From Paraburkholderia sp. LEh10 (GTDB lineage: Bacteria; Pseudomonadota; Gammaproteobacteria; Burkholderiales; Burkholderiaceae), in assembly GCF_017814945.1 (NCBI RefSeq), contig NZ_JAGIPX010000011.1, forward strand, positions 62,001-126,000: DNA of 64,000 nt, in the 5' to 3' direction. The notes beneath the pieces were generated by a model that saw only the letters and a list, made by a program, of their open reading frames with translations, was not told where the DNA came from and made no database searches. The position numbers and the translations under genes are program-made. This document shows positions 45,603 through 54,289 of this stretch, piece by piece; position 1 is the first letter of the stretch; each line of letters opens with the position of its first letter.

Positions 45603-46973
45603 ATGACTTTTAAATCAATAAATCCCTACACTGAAACGCTGATCGCTGAATACGATGAACACAATGACGCACGAGTTGAGTCGATCCTCGCGCAAGCCGA
45701 GAAGACCTATGCGACAGACTGGCGCGAGCGTTCCTATGGTGAGCGCGCCGAGGTGATACGTAAGGTCGCCGACCTTCTCGAGAACCGTCTCGACGACTAT
45801 GCGCACCTCGCCACAACCGAAATGGGCAAGCGTCTTCCTGAGGCGCAGTGGGAGGTTCGCTTCTGCGTCGACGTCCTGCGTTATTATGCGGATCACGCTG
45901 AGAGTATTCTCGCCTCTCGCCCGTTGCAGGTTCAACAGGGAAAGGCGCGAGTCGAGGCGCGACCTCTGGGACCGGTGCTTTGCATCGAGCCGTGGAACTT
46001 CCCTTTCTTCCAGCTGACGCGGGTCGCCGCCCCGATCCTTATGGCCGGTAACACGGTGGTTATGAAGCATGCCGCCAGCGTCCCACAATGCGCGCTTGCA
46101 TTCGAGAAGCTGTTCATTGACGCCGGTGCACCGGCGGGCATTTACACCAACCTGTTCGTCAGCAATGTTCGCGCCGCAGGCGTGATCGCCGACAAACGTA
46201 TCCGCGCGATTTCGCTAACCGGTAGCGAGCGAGCAGGAATAGCAGTCGCCGCACAGGCGGGCAAGGCGCTCAAGAAGGTGACGATGGAACTCGGTGGCAG
46301 CGACGCCTTCGTCGTCCTCGACGACGCGAATCTCGACGTGGCAATTCCGCTCGCCGTGTTCGGTCGAATGATGAACACCGGCCAAGGTTGCGGCTGCTCC
46401 AAGCGCTTCATTCTTCCTGCCAACCTGTACGAACAGTTCGTTGCCCGGTTTGCGCAAGAACTTGAGGCACTCACGCCTGGCGACCCACTGGATCCAGCGA
46501 CCGGCGTCGGTCCGCTTAGTAGCAAAGCGGCGCTTGATCGGGCACTGCAGCAGATCGACGAGGCCGTTGCTCACGGTGCAAAAATCGTAACGGGCGGTAA
46601 GCGCCTGGACCGGGAAGGTTATTTTCTTGCACCGACAATCCTGACCGATGTAAACGCCGACAACCCAGTCTTCCATCAGGAAATCTTCGCGCCTGTCGCC
46701 GTGGTCTTCCGGGTTGAAAGTGACGCAGAGGCCATCGCCTTGGCCAACGACTCCCCTTATGGCCTCGGCGGGTCGGTGATCTCGCCGGATGTCGAACGTG
46801 CGGAACAGGTCGCAGCACAGATCGACACTGGCATGATATTCATCAATCAGGTGGCGGACAGCGCACCAAACCTGCCTTGGGGCGGAGTGAAGAACTCTGG
46901 TTATGGCCGAGAACTCGCCGACTTCGGGATCACCGAATTCGTCAACTGGAAGCTGATCCGCACAGCGGAATAA
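45603..46973 (+). CDS. succinate-semialdehyde dehydrogenase-like aldehyde dehydrogenase
   Basis: A 456-residue aldehyde dehydrogenase of the Sad/GabD-like group, with INPYTET at the start. Active-site residues are N132 in EPWNFPFF, E229 in TMELGGSD and C263 in TGQGCGCSKRF. The catalytic loop with Gly before Cys and a second Cys two residues later is unusual; most relatives read GQxC followed by small residues. It oxidises a short semialdehyde, possibly a late product of ring breakdown. Confidence 0.9.
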   Translation: MTFKSINPYTETLIAEYDEHNDARVESILAQAEKTYATDWRERSYGERAEVIRKVADLLENRLDDYAHLATTEMGKRLPEAQWEVRFCVDVLRYYADHAESILASRPLQVQQGKARVEARPLGPVLCIEPWNFPFFQLTRVAAPILMAGNTVVMKHAASVPQCALAFEKLFIDAGAPAGIYTNLFVSNVRAAGVIADKRIRAISLTGSERAGIAVAAQAGKALKKVTMELGGSDAFVVLDDANLDVAIPLAVFGRMMNTGQGCGCSKRFILPANLYEQFVARFAQELEALTPGDPLDPATGVGPLSSKAALDRALQQIDEAVAHGAKIVTGGKRLDREGYFLAPTILTDVNADNPVFHQEIFAPVAVVFRVESDAEAIALANDSPYGLGGSVISPDVERAEQVAAQIDTGMIFINQVADSAPNLPWGGVKNSGYGRELADFGITEFVNWKLIRTAE

Positions 46974-46990
46974 TTCGAGGGACGTTCAAT

Positions 46991-47428
46991 ATGAGTGACA
47001 CGATAAAGTCAGCAGTAACGCTGAATTCTCATTTCCTCGGTGCCTTGTCCATAGAACTTGATCGGCGCATCGAGATCGGACCCACGCCAGCGGGCGCGAG
47101 GAACTTTGCGGTCATAGCCGGAGGGACCCTTAAAGGACCGGCAATCAATGCCAAAATCTTGCCAGGGGGAAGTGACTCGCTCGTTCGTGGTAGCGACGGC
47201 TCAGGCCGCCCTGACTGTCGTTTGATCCTTGAGACGGACGACGGCGCGATCATCCTCGTACGTTATCAGGGCATCCGCTTCGTTGAGGGCGACCAGGATT
47301 ATTGGCGCTGTTTGCCGCTCTTCGAAACGGCATCCGACAAATACGGCTGGATGAACCGGATAATCTGCGTGTCCCTGGGTCGGATGGACGACGGCGTTAT
47401 CGTCTACGACATCTTCCAGATCGACTAG
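46991..47428 (+). CDS. DUF3237 protein
   Basis: A 145-residue single-domain DUF3237 protein, all-beta in character: IGPTPAGARNFAVIAGG, PGGSDSLVRGSDG and DDGAIILVRYQGIR are the family's landmarks. Such proteins are common in aromatic and lignin-related clusters, but no activity is established that I know of. The ATG at 46991 follows a gaggga binding site, 17 bases after the previous stop. Confidence 0.88.
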   Translation: MSDTIKSAVTLNSHFLGALSIELDRRIEIGPTPAGARNFAVIAGGTLKGPAINAKILPGGSDSLVRGSDGSGRPDCRLILETDDGAIILVRYQGIRFVEGDQDYWRCLPLFETASDKYGWMNRIICVSLGRMDDGVIVYDIFQID

Positions 47429-47479
47429 CGACTACCCCGATTCGACTTGAGGGAATACACGTAAGGTTAGGTGAAAGCT

Positions 47480-48325
47480 ATGGTGGAAGAATTTGAGCAG
47501 CGCCGCCTCAAGGCGTTAAACGCCCAGATTACGGGGAGCACAAAGCTTGTCGGCATCGTCGGCACACCGGTTGACCAGCTTAAATCGCCGGGCGTGTGGA
47601 ATCCGCTCTTTGAGCGCTACAGCGTCGACGCCGCTTTTCTGCCGTTCGATGTGCCGACGGAAGCCTTCGACCGCGTAATGTCTGGGCTAAAAGCGCTCAG
47701 CAACATCCGCGGTCTGATGATCACAATGCCTCACAAGTTCGCTGCGGTACGCCACGCCGATAAGCTCTCGTCGCAATCGAAGCACATCGGCGCCATCAGC
47801 ATGATGCGGCGGAGCAGTGATGGGAGTTGGATCGGAGACTCTTGCGAGGCGCAGGCCGTTCTGACGGCGCTTGGCAAGACGACATTTGAGCCAAAGGGTG
47901 TCGACGCATTCCTAATCGGTGCGGGAGGTGCGGGCCAAGTCATCGCTTGGGCGCTTGCACTTGCAGGCGCAGCGTCTGTCGTGATCCATGACGTGAATCG
48001 GGGGCGAGCCGAGGACCTGGCGCGCCGCATTTCTTCTTCTACGAGTTGTCGCGCCTCTTATGGCGAGAACGATCCATCCCAATGCGATCTTGTCATCAAC
48101 GCGACCCCTACGGGCATGTCGGAGCTGGATCCGCTGCCGACCGACGTCGAACGGTTTGCCAAATCCGCAATCGTGTTGGACATGATCGCCGACCCATCGC
48201 CAACCAGGTTTTTACAACACGCCTCATTGCGTGGTCATCAAATTGTCGACGGCCTCACGGTCCTGCAGGCGACCGTGCCTGTCTTCGCCGAGTTCCTGGG
48301 ATTGGGGTCAGGATGGGATCGATAA
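47480..48325 (+). CDS. shikimate dehydrogenase-like protein, divergent
   Basis: A 281-residue homologue of AroE/YdiB. The NAD(P) site GAGGAGQVIAWALALAGA and the catalytic-lysine strand ITMPHK are kept. Two substrate-binding places differ. The usual AVNT, with its shikimate-binding Asn, is AISM. The usual NTDG, with the catalytic Asp, is DSCE. The N-terminal Ser-x-Ser that holds the carboxylate is also not evident; KSPGVWN stands there. It probably reduces or oxidises another cyclic substrate. A GTG three codons upstream could be the start instead. Confidence 0.85.
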   Translation: MVEEFEQRRLKALNAQITGSTKLVGIVGTPVDQLKSPGVWNPLFERYSVDAAFLPFDVPTEAFDRVMSGLKALSNIRGLMITMPHKFAAVRHADKLSSQSKHIGAISMMRRSSDGSWIGDSCEAQAVLTALGKTTFEPKGVDAFLIGAGGAGQVIAWALALAGAASVVIHDVNRGRAEDLARRISSSTSCRASYGENDPSQCDLVINATPTGMSELDPLPTDVERFAKSAIVLDMIADPSPTRFLQHASLRGHQIVDGLTVLQATVPVFAEFLGLGSGWDR

Positions 48326-48370
48326 CTTTGACTCGTCGCCGGCGGTCGTGATTTCGAATAGGAGGTGCCG

Positions 48371-48634
48371 CTGAAACTCCCCGCCTGGACTGCATATCCG
48401 CTGCAGACGATTTTACTCACGGCCTCCATGGCGCTCGTCATGTCGCTAGCGCTCACCATTGTCCGTACGGGACCTGTAGACGGGTGGTTCCCTGTCGCGG
48501 TGTGTAACGCCGTCACCGCCTTTCCGATAGCGCTCTGCGCGACATTAATCATCGGCCCACCGATCCGGCGCCTTGTCGTTGAACTCACCCGCCAGGCGGA
48601 GTCGCCGCCATCAAGCAAGCAGTCGCCTGATTAG
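48371..48634 (+). CDS. DUF2798 membrane protein
   Basis: A protein of about 87 residues with two hydrophobic helices (TILLTASMALVMSLALTIV and a second around AVTAFPIALCATLII), ending in the basic segment PPIRRLVVEL, as in DUF2798. The start is unusual. The only GTG (48365) overlaps the ggagg binding site, whereas a CTG at 48371 lies five bases after it, the right distance. I therefore place the start at the CTG. Last gene of the wrbA operon; function unknown. Confidence 0.75.
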   Translation: MKLPAWTAYPLQTILLTASMALVMSLALTIVRTGPVDGWFPVAVCNAVTAFPIALCATLIIGPPIRRLVVELTRQAESPPSSKQSPD

Positions 48635-48956
48635 CGCGTAGCGGTGCTGTGTCCCGCCAGCTAGCGATGCAAGAAGCGCGCAAGGCGGGTCTGATGCCAT
48701 ACGCACTGGACGAAATGGCAAATAGCTCTGCACGTGCGTCGTATTCGCCGCTCTGCACAGCGCGATCGCACGCGTTGGTGGTCGTCATCCTCCTCAGCAC
48801 TCCTGCCCGCGCGCCGCCGACATTGCAATCACAGCAAAGAAGAAATAGGTATCCCCTCCTGCAAAGGTATCGAAGGCGTCCCTCCGGGTGGGGACTGACC
48901 GGCAGAGCGCTCGCTCTTAGCATGTTGCTATGGTCTGATCTCCCGAAAGGACACCG
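48635..48956. other. intergenic, no gene seen
   Basis: About 320 bases with no family-like frame. The promoter of the quinone oxidoreductase gene should lie near its end; a ccgaaagga binding site precedes the ATG at 48957. Confidence 0.5.
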
Positions 48957-49953
48957 ATGAAAGCAGTGCTCATAGAACGCCACGGCGGATCTGAGGTACT
49001 TGAGTATGTCGACGTGGAACTTCAGGATCCTGCTCCGGGTGAGGTTACGGTTCGTCAAACCGCCATCGGCGTGAACTTTTCCGACATTAATGTGCGGAGA
49101 GGTGGTTTCTACCTGAACAATCAATCGAATTTTCCTCTTTGCCTAGGAAATGAGGCGGCCGGGGTGGTCGTGAAGGTAGGACCAGGTCCCACAGCATTTA
49201 ACGAGGGAGATCGCGTTGCCTATGCGGGTAGCGGAGGACTTTTTTTTGAAAACACGGGAGCGTATGTGGAGATGCGCAACATCCCAAGCACATGCCTCGT
49301 AAAGTTGCCAGATGATATTCCCGATCAGGTCGCTGCTGCAATGTTGCTGAAGGGGCTCACAGCTTCCGTCGTGATAAATCGGAACTACAAACCGAAACCG
49401 TACGATCCGTTCCTTATACACGCCGCAGCCAGCGGGGTCGGCAGCATTCTCGCGCAATGGAGTCGCCATCTTGGTGCGCGCGTTGTTGGTACTGTGGGTT
49501 CGCCCGAAAAAGCAGAATTCGCTCGGGCTCACGGTTGCGACGAAACAATACTCTATCGAAGCGAAGACTTCGTACATCGCTGCCGCCAGTTGGTTCCGGA
49601 CGGTGTCGCTGCGGTATTCGATGGGGTCGGAGCGGACACATTCTTGCGCTCCTTCGATTGTGCCCGGCCTTTTGCGGCCTTGGTGAATTATGGAAATGCA
49701 TCAGGGCCCGTGCCCGCGTTCAACATCATGATGCTCGCGCAAAAAGGCTGCTTCGCTTCACAGACCCGGCTTCGGATTCCATGCCGATACGCCTGAAACG
49801 CTTGGTGCAGCAGCAAAAGAATTGTTCGATCTGGTGCGAGAAGGTGCACTTAAGATCCACATCTCGAACGTCTTTGCATTGAGCGACGCCGCGCATGCGC
49901 ATCGCGCGATTGAAGCTGGACAGACCACGGGCTCAGTCCTTCTGGTTCCTTAA
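48957..49953 (+). pseudogene. quinone oxidoreductase/zinc-binding dehydrogenase, frameshifted
   Basis: A quinone oxidoreductase of the MDR family (MKAVLIERHGGSEVL, FSDINVRRGGFY, NEAAGVVVKVG, HAAASGVGSILAQW). In the starting frame the family match stops after LAQKGCFASQTR and the frame ends at 49796, about 50 residues too early. The missing C-terminus follows in the +1 frame: from the ggc at 49768 it reads GFGFHADTPETLGAAAKEL and ends VLLVP at the TAA at 49951. A single-base change near 49755-49767 explains this. It could be a true mutation, a programmed shift or a sequencing error; there is no obvious slippery run at the site. Confidence 0.88.
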
Positions 49954-49956
49954 GCA

Positions 49957-50358
49957 ATGTTCACAACCATTGAGAGTCGCCTGTTCGAACTAGAACGTCA
50001 GCGTTGTCGAGCCTTGACCGACGGGCACACTGACAAACTAGCTCGTCTACTGTCGCCCAAACTTTCGCATGTACATGCAACCGGTCGTGTCGAGAACCTC
50101 GATCAGTATCTGCGCTACGTCAGCGAGCGGGCCGAATTTCTGCAGATGCAGCGCAGTAATTTGCAGCTCGACGTCGAGCCAGGCTTTGCTGTAATGACCG
50201 GCGGCCAATCCGCCGTGCTACGACTCAAACCCGATGATGGCCGAATTCGGCGACTGGAAGCTTGGGTCACTCAACTATGGGTGTTGGAGGGCAAGGACTG
50301 GAGATTGCGCGCCTTCCAAGCAACGCCTCTCCCAATGGCCACCGGAGATTCTTCTTGA
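49957..50358 (+). CDS. DUF4440/NTF2-like protein
   Basis: A 133-residue cone-fold protein of the DUF4440/SnoaL-like group: ERQRCRALTDGHTDKLARLL then SHVHATGRVENLDQYLRYV and a final WVTQLWVLEGKDWRLRAFQ. It begins three bases after the end of the frameshifted gene and overlaps the start of the FAH gene, so it is in the same operon. The role may be an isomerase or dehydratase; not established. Confidence 0.85.
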   Translation: MFTTIESRLFELERQRCRALTDGHTDKLARLLSPKLSHVHATGRVENLDQYLRYVSERAEFLQMQRSNLQLDVEPGFAVMTGGQSAVLRLKPDDGRIRRLEAWVTQLWVLEGKDWRLRAFQATPLPMATGDSS

Positions 50359-51194
50359 AGATCTGCAGATTCATGACGAAAGACGGAATTACTCGGGTTG
50401 GGAGCTTGGAGGACGACCACGTGCGCGAGATCGAGGGCGCGGATAACGTCGTCCTCGCCGCGTCCGACAGCGGCAGACGTTTTGCGGGTACCCACCCCCT
50501 GACTGACGTCCAGCTCCTGACACCGATACCTGCCCCGCGGAAGATACTTGGCGTTGGATTGAATTATCTCGACCACATTAACGAAGGACTTACCGCTCGG
50601 AAACCACCAGATTTTCCGGTCTTCTTTAATAAACAGGTCAGTTCAATCGTCGGCCCTGGAGACGCGATTCACCTCCCGCTTGTTTCAGATCAGCTTGACT
50701 ACGAGGGCGAACTCGGTGTGGTAATTGGCCGGGAGTGTCGTCATGTACCGGAAAAACGCGCATCTGAAGTAATCGCCGGGTATGTAATCGTGAACGACGT
50801 GAGTGTCCGCGACTGGCAACGTAAATCGCCAACAATCACTTTGGGGAAATCGTTCGACACCCACTGCCCTGTCGGGCCTTGGCTTGTCACCCCTGACGAG
50901 ATCGGCAACGTTCGAGAACTTCAGATACGCACTAGCTTAAATGGTGTATTGATGCAAGACTTTTCAACGGCGGACATGCTGTTCGGTGTCGAGAAGCTTA
51001 TCGAAGTGCTCACGACATGTTTTACATTAGAGCCAGGCGACATCATTGCAACAGGAACTGGCCAGGGTGTAGGAATCCATCGCAACCCGCCGCGGTGGAT
51101 GCAGGCGGGGGACATCGTTCGCGTTGAGATCACTGGAGTAGGAATACTTGAAAACCCCGTGATCGCAGAGCCGGAGACTACGGCTTGGCGGTAG
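50355..51194 (+). CDS. fumarylacetoacetate hydrolase family protein, copy 2
   Basis: A 279-residue FAH-fold enzyme. I placed the start at TTG 50355 because the protein then begins MKICRF, the usual start of this family, and a ggag site lies seven bases before it; the TTG overlaps the preceding TGA (TTGA). The metal site is in LDYEGELGVVIGRECR and VNDVSVRDWQ, with GKSFDTHCPVGPWL and PGDIIATGTGQGVG following. This is the longer subfamily with an N-terminal extension, different from the copy at 29 kb. Confidence 0.9.
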   Translation: MKICRFMTKDGITRVGSLEDDHVREIEGADNVVLAASDSGRRFAGTHPLTDVQLLTPIPAPRKILGVGLNYLDHINEGLTARKPPDFPVFFNKQVSSIVGPGDAIHLPLVSDQLDYEGELGVVIGRECRHVPEKRASEVIAGYVIVNDVSVRDWQRKSPTITLGKSFDTHCPVGPWLVTPDEIGNVRELQIRTSLNGVLMQDFSTADMLFGVEKLIEVLTTCFTLEPGDIIATGTGQGVGIHRNPPRWMQAGDIVRVEITGVGILENPVIAEPETTAWR

Positions 51195-51335
51195 AGAAAG
51201 GCCCCTTCGCTATCTCCGATTCGTGTATTTCAAGGCAGTCTACGTCGCCTGAACATGAAGTGTTCCCGACGCGATCGTCCAACGCGGAGGAATGTGCTCA
51301 CCGGCCCAGAAGGCTGCAAGGCAGCGTGGTCAGTG

Positions 51336-52604
51336 TCAACGCTCTGCTGGCTGAAACTGCAAATCGGCCGTACCGAATGACGCCATGATGAGCGAGGCGA
51401 CGGTCGCGCAAATCAGTCCACTCCATAACGCTGCATGGTAGCTTCGCGTCGCGTCGAAAAAACACCCAAAAATGGAAGGTCCCAGTCCGAGCCCCAGCGA
51501 GAACGCGATCATCAACGACCCAAAGATTTTGCCCAGATGGTCGACCCCGAAGATGCGCGACGTCACGTAGCCGAGAGCGTCGACCTCTGCTCCTAGTCCA
51601 ATACCAAGGAATGCGCCTGCTAGAAACGACGCAACTGTGACGGGAAGTGGGGACAAAAGTGCAACAAACGCGAGAACAGGCGCAAGGAATATGACGGCAG
51701 TCAGCCTTGGGGCAAACATACGGTCGAGCAACCTGGCGAGCATGAGTCGCCCAGCGATCATAGACACGCCCATTACTGACATGACGAACGCCGAACGCTG
51801 CGGGGTCATTCCCGAGTCCGTCAAAATCAGCGGCAGGCTATTAGCACCACCGCTCACCGCGACAGATATCGCTAAAAATGCAACTGCCAACTTCCAGAAA
51901 TGTTTCGTTTGAACGGCCATCTTCAGGGTGTCACCAGCGTTCTTCGAGGCACGCCCGACGTCAACCGCTCCCCTTGACGGAGGGTCCTTGATCAGCAGCA
52001 GTGTGGCAAAGACTCCCACCAAGATCACGACGCCCCCCAAACCAGCGTATGCGATGCGCCAACCGAATAGCATGATGAGTTTCGCGGCCAAGGGAGGAAA
52101 AACGGCGATACCGATGCCGCCAAGCGCCAGGCTAATGCTCAGCGCCATCCCCCGTCTCCGGTCGAACCAGCCCGAAACAAGCTGTACAGTCGGAAGAGGA
52201 GTCAGTCCGAAGGCCGCAATGCTGGCTATAAACATTAACGCCGCAAACGACACTGGCGTTCTTGAGAAATGTCCAAGCGCCGCGAGGGCAAGGCCAAACG
52301 CAATCGTAGACACCAACGACACCAACCGTCCTCCGAACGCTCCAACTGCCCAACCAACCAGCGGATAAAGTAAAGTTATCGCGATATTCGCAGGCAAGGC
52401 GGCAGACGCTATGGTTCCGCGCGGCCAGCCAACATCATCCGTGATAGCTTTCGTGAAAACGCCCGCCGTGTAGTAAAGGACCGGACCGAGATTGATGAAC
52501 ATGAGCAATCCGCTTCCAACCACCACGGACCATGCGCAATCTATTTCGCCCGCAGTTGATTGGGGCGGCATAAGTGGAGCGAGCGTTCGCGTCTTTTCTG
52601 ACAT
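51336..52604 (-). CDS. MFS transporter, copy 2
   Basis: A 422-residue twelve-helix carrier, clearly paralogous to the one at 23339-24616. Shared blocks include VVVGSGLLMFINLGPVLYY, GWPRGTIASA, AAFGLTPLPTVQ and GIGLGAEVDALGY. The termini and the central loop differ. It is convergent with the FAH gene and probably imports a compound related to that carried by copy 1. Confidence 0.9.
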   Translation of the reverse strand: MSEKTRTLAPLMPPQSTAGEIDCAWSVVVGSGLLMFINLGPVLYYTAGVFTKAITDDVGWPRGTIASAALPANIAITLLYPLVGWAVGAFGGRLVSLVSTIAFGLALAALGHFSRTPVSFAALMFIASIAAFGLTPLPTVQLVSGWFDRRRGMALSISLALGGIGIAVFPPLAAKLIMLFGWRIAYAGLGGVVILVGVFATLLLIKDPPSRGAVDVGRASKNAGDTLKMAVQTKHFWKLAVAFLAISVAVSGGANSLPLILTDSGMTPQRSAFVMSVMGVSMIAGRLMLARLLDRMFAPRLTAVIFLAPVLAFVALLSPLPVTVASFLAGAFLGIGLGAEVDALGYVTSRIFGVDHLGKIFGSLMIAFSLGLGLGPSIFGCFFDATRSYHAALWSGLICATVASLIMASFGTADLQFQPAER

Positions 52605-53040
52605 TTTTCCACCGGTAGATATGGCGCCACTCCGAGGGGACGCGGATTCGAGTGTGCGCCCTTCTGATTTAACGATCTAAGGTTCGCATCGTCAGCCCCC
52701 CGTGCGGGGGACAAACCGCGAAGACAAAGGAGGCATGGGCTAGCACATGCGCCGCTGATGCAACTCCAAGCGCACGTGAGTTCACGTTCGACGATCCGAA
52801 CCTTGCGTATGCTAAAAAGCGCGCCGAATCTCTCAATGCTTCTTTATAAATCCATTTTATCGATTTCGAAGTGCGGAATCGTTTGGGTTCGAACGTCTAT
52901 TAGAGCAAACGACTTGAACTCTCTCCGGCTGGGACTGCCGCGTCTGCGCAAAAGACCCTCACTGGACAGCAGGTTTCCCTGTCCCCAACATCTCCTCACC
53001 GGTGCGGCCCTCGAGACCGACAGGTCACGAAAACGTCAGG
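52605..53040. other. intergenic, no gene seen
   Basis: About 435 bases with only short competing frames. The promoter of MFS copy 2 should be here. Confidence 0.5.
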
Positions 53041-54057
53041 TCATTCCGCTGAAACCTTAATGACGACTTTGCCGAACAAGGAGGGGGACAACTGGGCCTC
53101 GTACGCCGCCCTGACATCGAAGAAATGGTATGTTTCGTGAATGATTGGTTTGATATCGTGACGTTCGATGAAGTCAACCACCTGCTCCTGCTGTTCACGG
53201 CTGCCAACCGGGATACCGCGCAGGCTCACGCCCTTGGCGAGAAACAGCCCAGGATCTATCGCGTCACCAAACGTCATAAGACCAATTACAGCGATATCGC
53301 CGCCATACGCTAAAGCTTGCACCGACTGATTGACCGAGCCCAAGCCTGCCGTATTAATGACTTTGTTCACTCCACCCGTCGCAGCGAAAACCGATTTTCC
53401 CCATTCAGCATCGGTCTTGTAATTGAAGGCGCGCTCCACTCCGAGAGCTTTCAATCGTGCTGCATTGTCGTCCCGACTGCTCGTGACAAACACTTCCGCT
53501 CCCAGCGCCTTCGCCAAGCTGACAGCAAAGAGCGAAACGCCTCCTGTACCGAGCATGAGTACCTTATGACCGGTACTGACGGGGTGGGCATGTTGAAGGC
53601 CCGTCCAGGCAGTCACCGCAGCGCATGGTAATGTGGACGCTTCCGCAAGTGACAGATTGTCCGGCGCCCGGGTCAGTCGCGCCTCTGGAAGCACAACGTA
53701 CTCCGCAAGAACGCCATGTTCGTCGCGCGAACCAAGTCCCAACCCAATGTCGTCGTTGGGCGGCCACGTCGGAAAGTTGCGAAGGTAGACAGTCAGCACG
53801 CGATCGCCCACGTTCCACTTCGTTACACCCTCCCCTACCGCGTCGACCACACCGGCACCGTCGGCGGCCGGCACAAGGTCGGAGTTCAGCCGCCACGGTT
53901 CGTGCGCATCCGACAGAATCAGATGATCCCGGAAATTGAGTGACACCGCACTAACACGCACACGCACCTGCCCCGGTCCGGGATGGGGCGTCTCTACTGC
54001 CTCCTCGATCAGACCGTCGACAGTTGTTGCACCTGCCTGAAGAATCCAACGTTTCAT
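53041..54057 (-). CDS. zinc-type alcohol dehydrogenase-like oxidoreductase
   Basis: A 338-residue MDR-family NAD(P)-dependent oxidoreductase. It starts MKRWILQAGATTVDGL and has RDHLILSDAHEPW, DGAGVVDAVGEGVTKW and the cofactor loop MLGTGGVSLFAVSLAKALGA. The structural-zinc cysteines are absent and the usual zinc-binding Cys/His are replaced, so it may be zinc-free like quinone reductases. I chose the ATG at 54057, six bases past a ggagagg binding site; an ATG two codons upstream is too close to it. It is divergent from the SDR gene at 54290. Confidence 0.88.
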   Translation of the reverse strand: MKRWILQAGATTVDGLIEEAVETPHPGPGQVRVRVSAVSLNFRDHLILSDAHEPWRLNSDLVPAADGAGVVDAVGEGVTKWNVGDRVLTVYLRNFPTWPPNDDIGLGLGSRDEHGVLAEYVVLPEARLTRAPDNLSLAEASTLPCAAVTAWTGLQHAHPVSTGHKVLMLGTGGVSLFAVSLAKALGAEVFVTSSRDDNAARLKALGVERAFNYKTDAEWGKSVFAATGGVNKVINTAGLGSVNQSVQALAYGGDIAVIGLMTFGDAIDPGLFLAKGVSLRGIPVGSREQQEQVVDFIERHDIKPIIHETYHFFDVRAAYEAQLSPSLFGKVVIKVSAE

Positions 54058-54289
54058 GCTCATCCTCTCCACTTGTAGCGAACTTAACGCGGAAAGCAAA
54101 GCGTAGACTGAGCATGACTATTTGATTAGCCGGTTGTGAAGGCATGAAGTGATGAGCAAGACTCAGTAATGCGCGCAATGCGCTTCCAAGAGCCAGGAGA
54201 ATCTGGCAACGAATGGGAAGGTTTGGGCTACCTCGACAAGACGCAACACTGCCATGCTTGCACTTCTAGCGACAGAAAGGAGCAATGCT

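Noticed and set aside
48649..48960. A 103-codon plus frame before the quinone oxidoreductase gene
   Set aside because: Low-complexity translation rich in Arg, Ser and Ala, no binding site, and it overlaps the start of the next gene.
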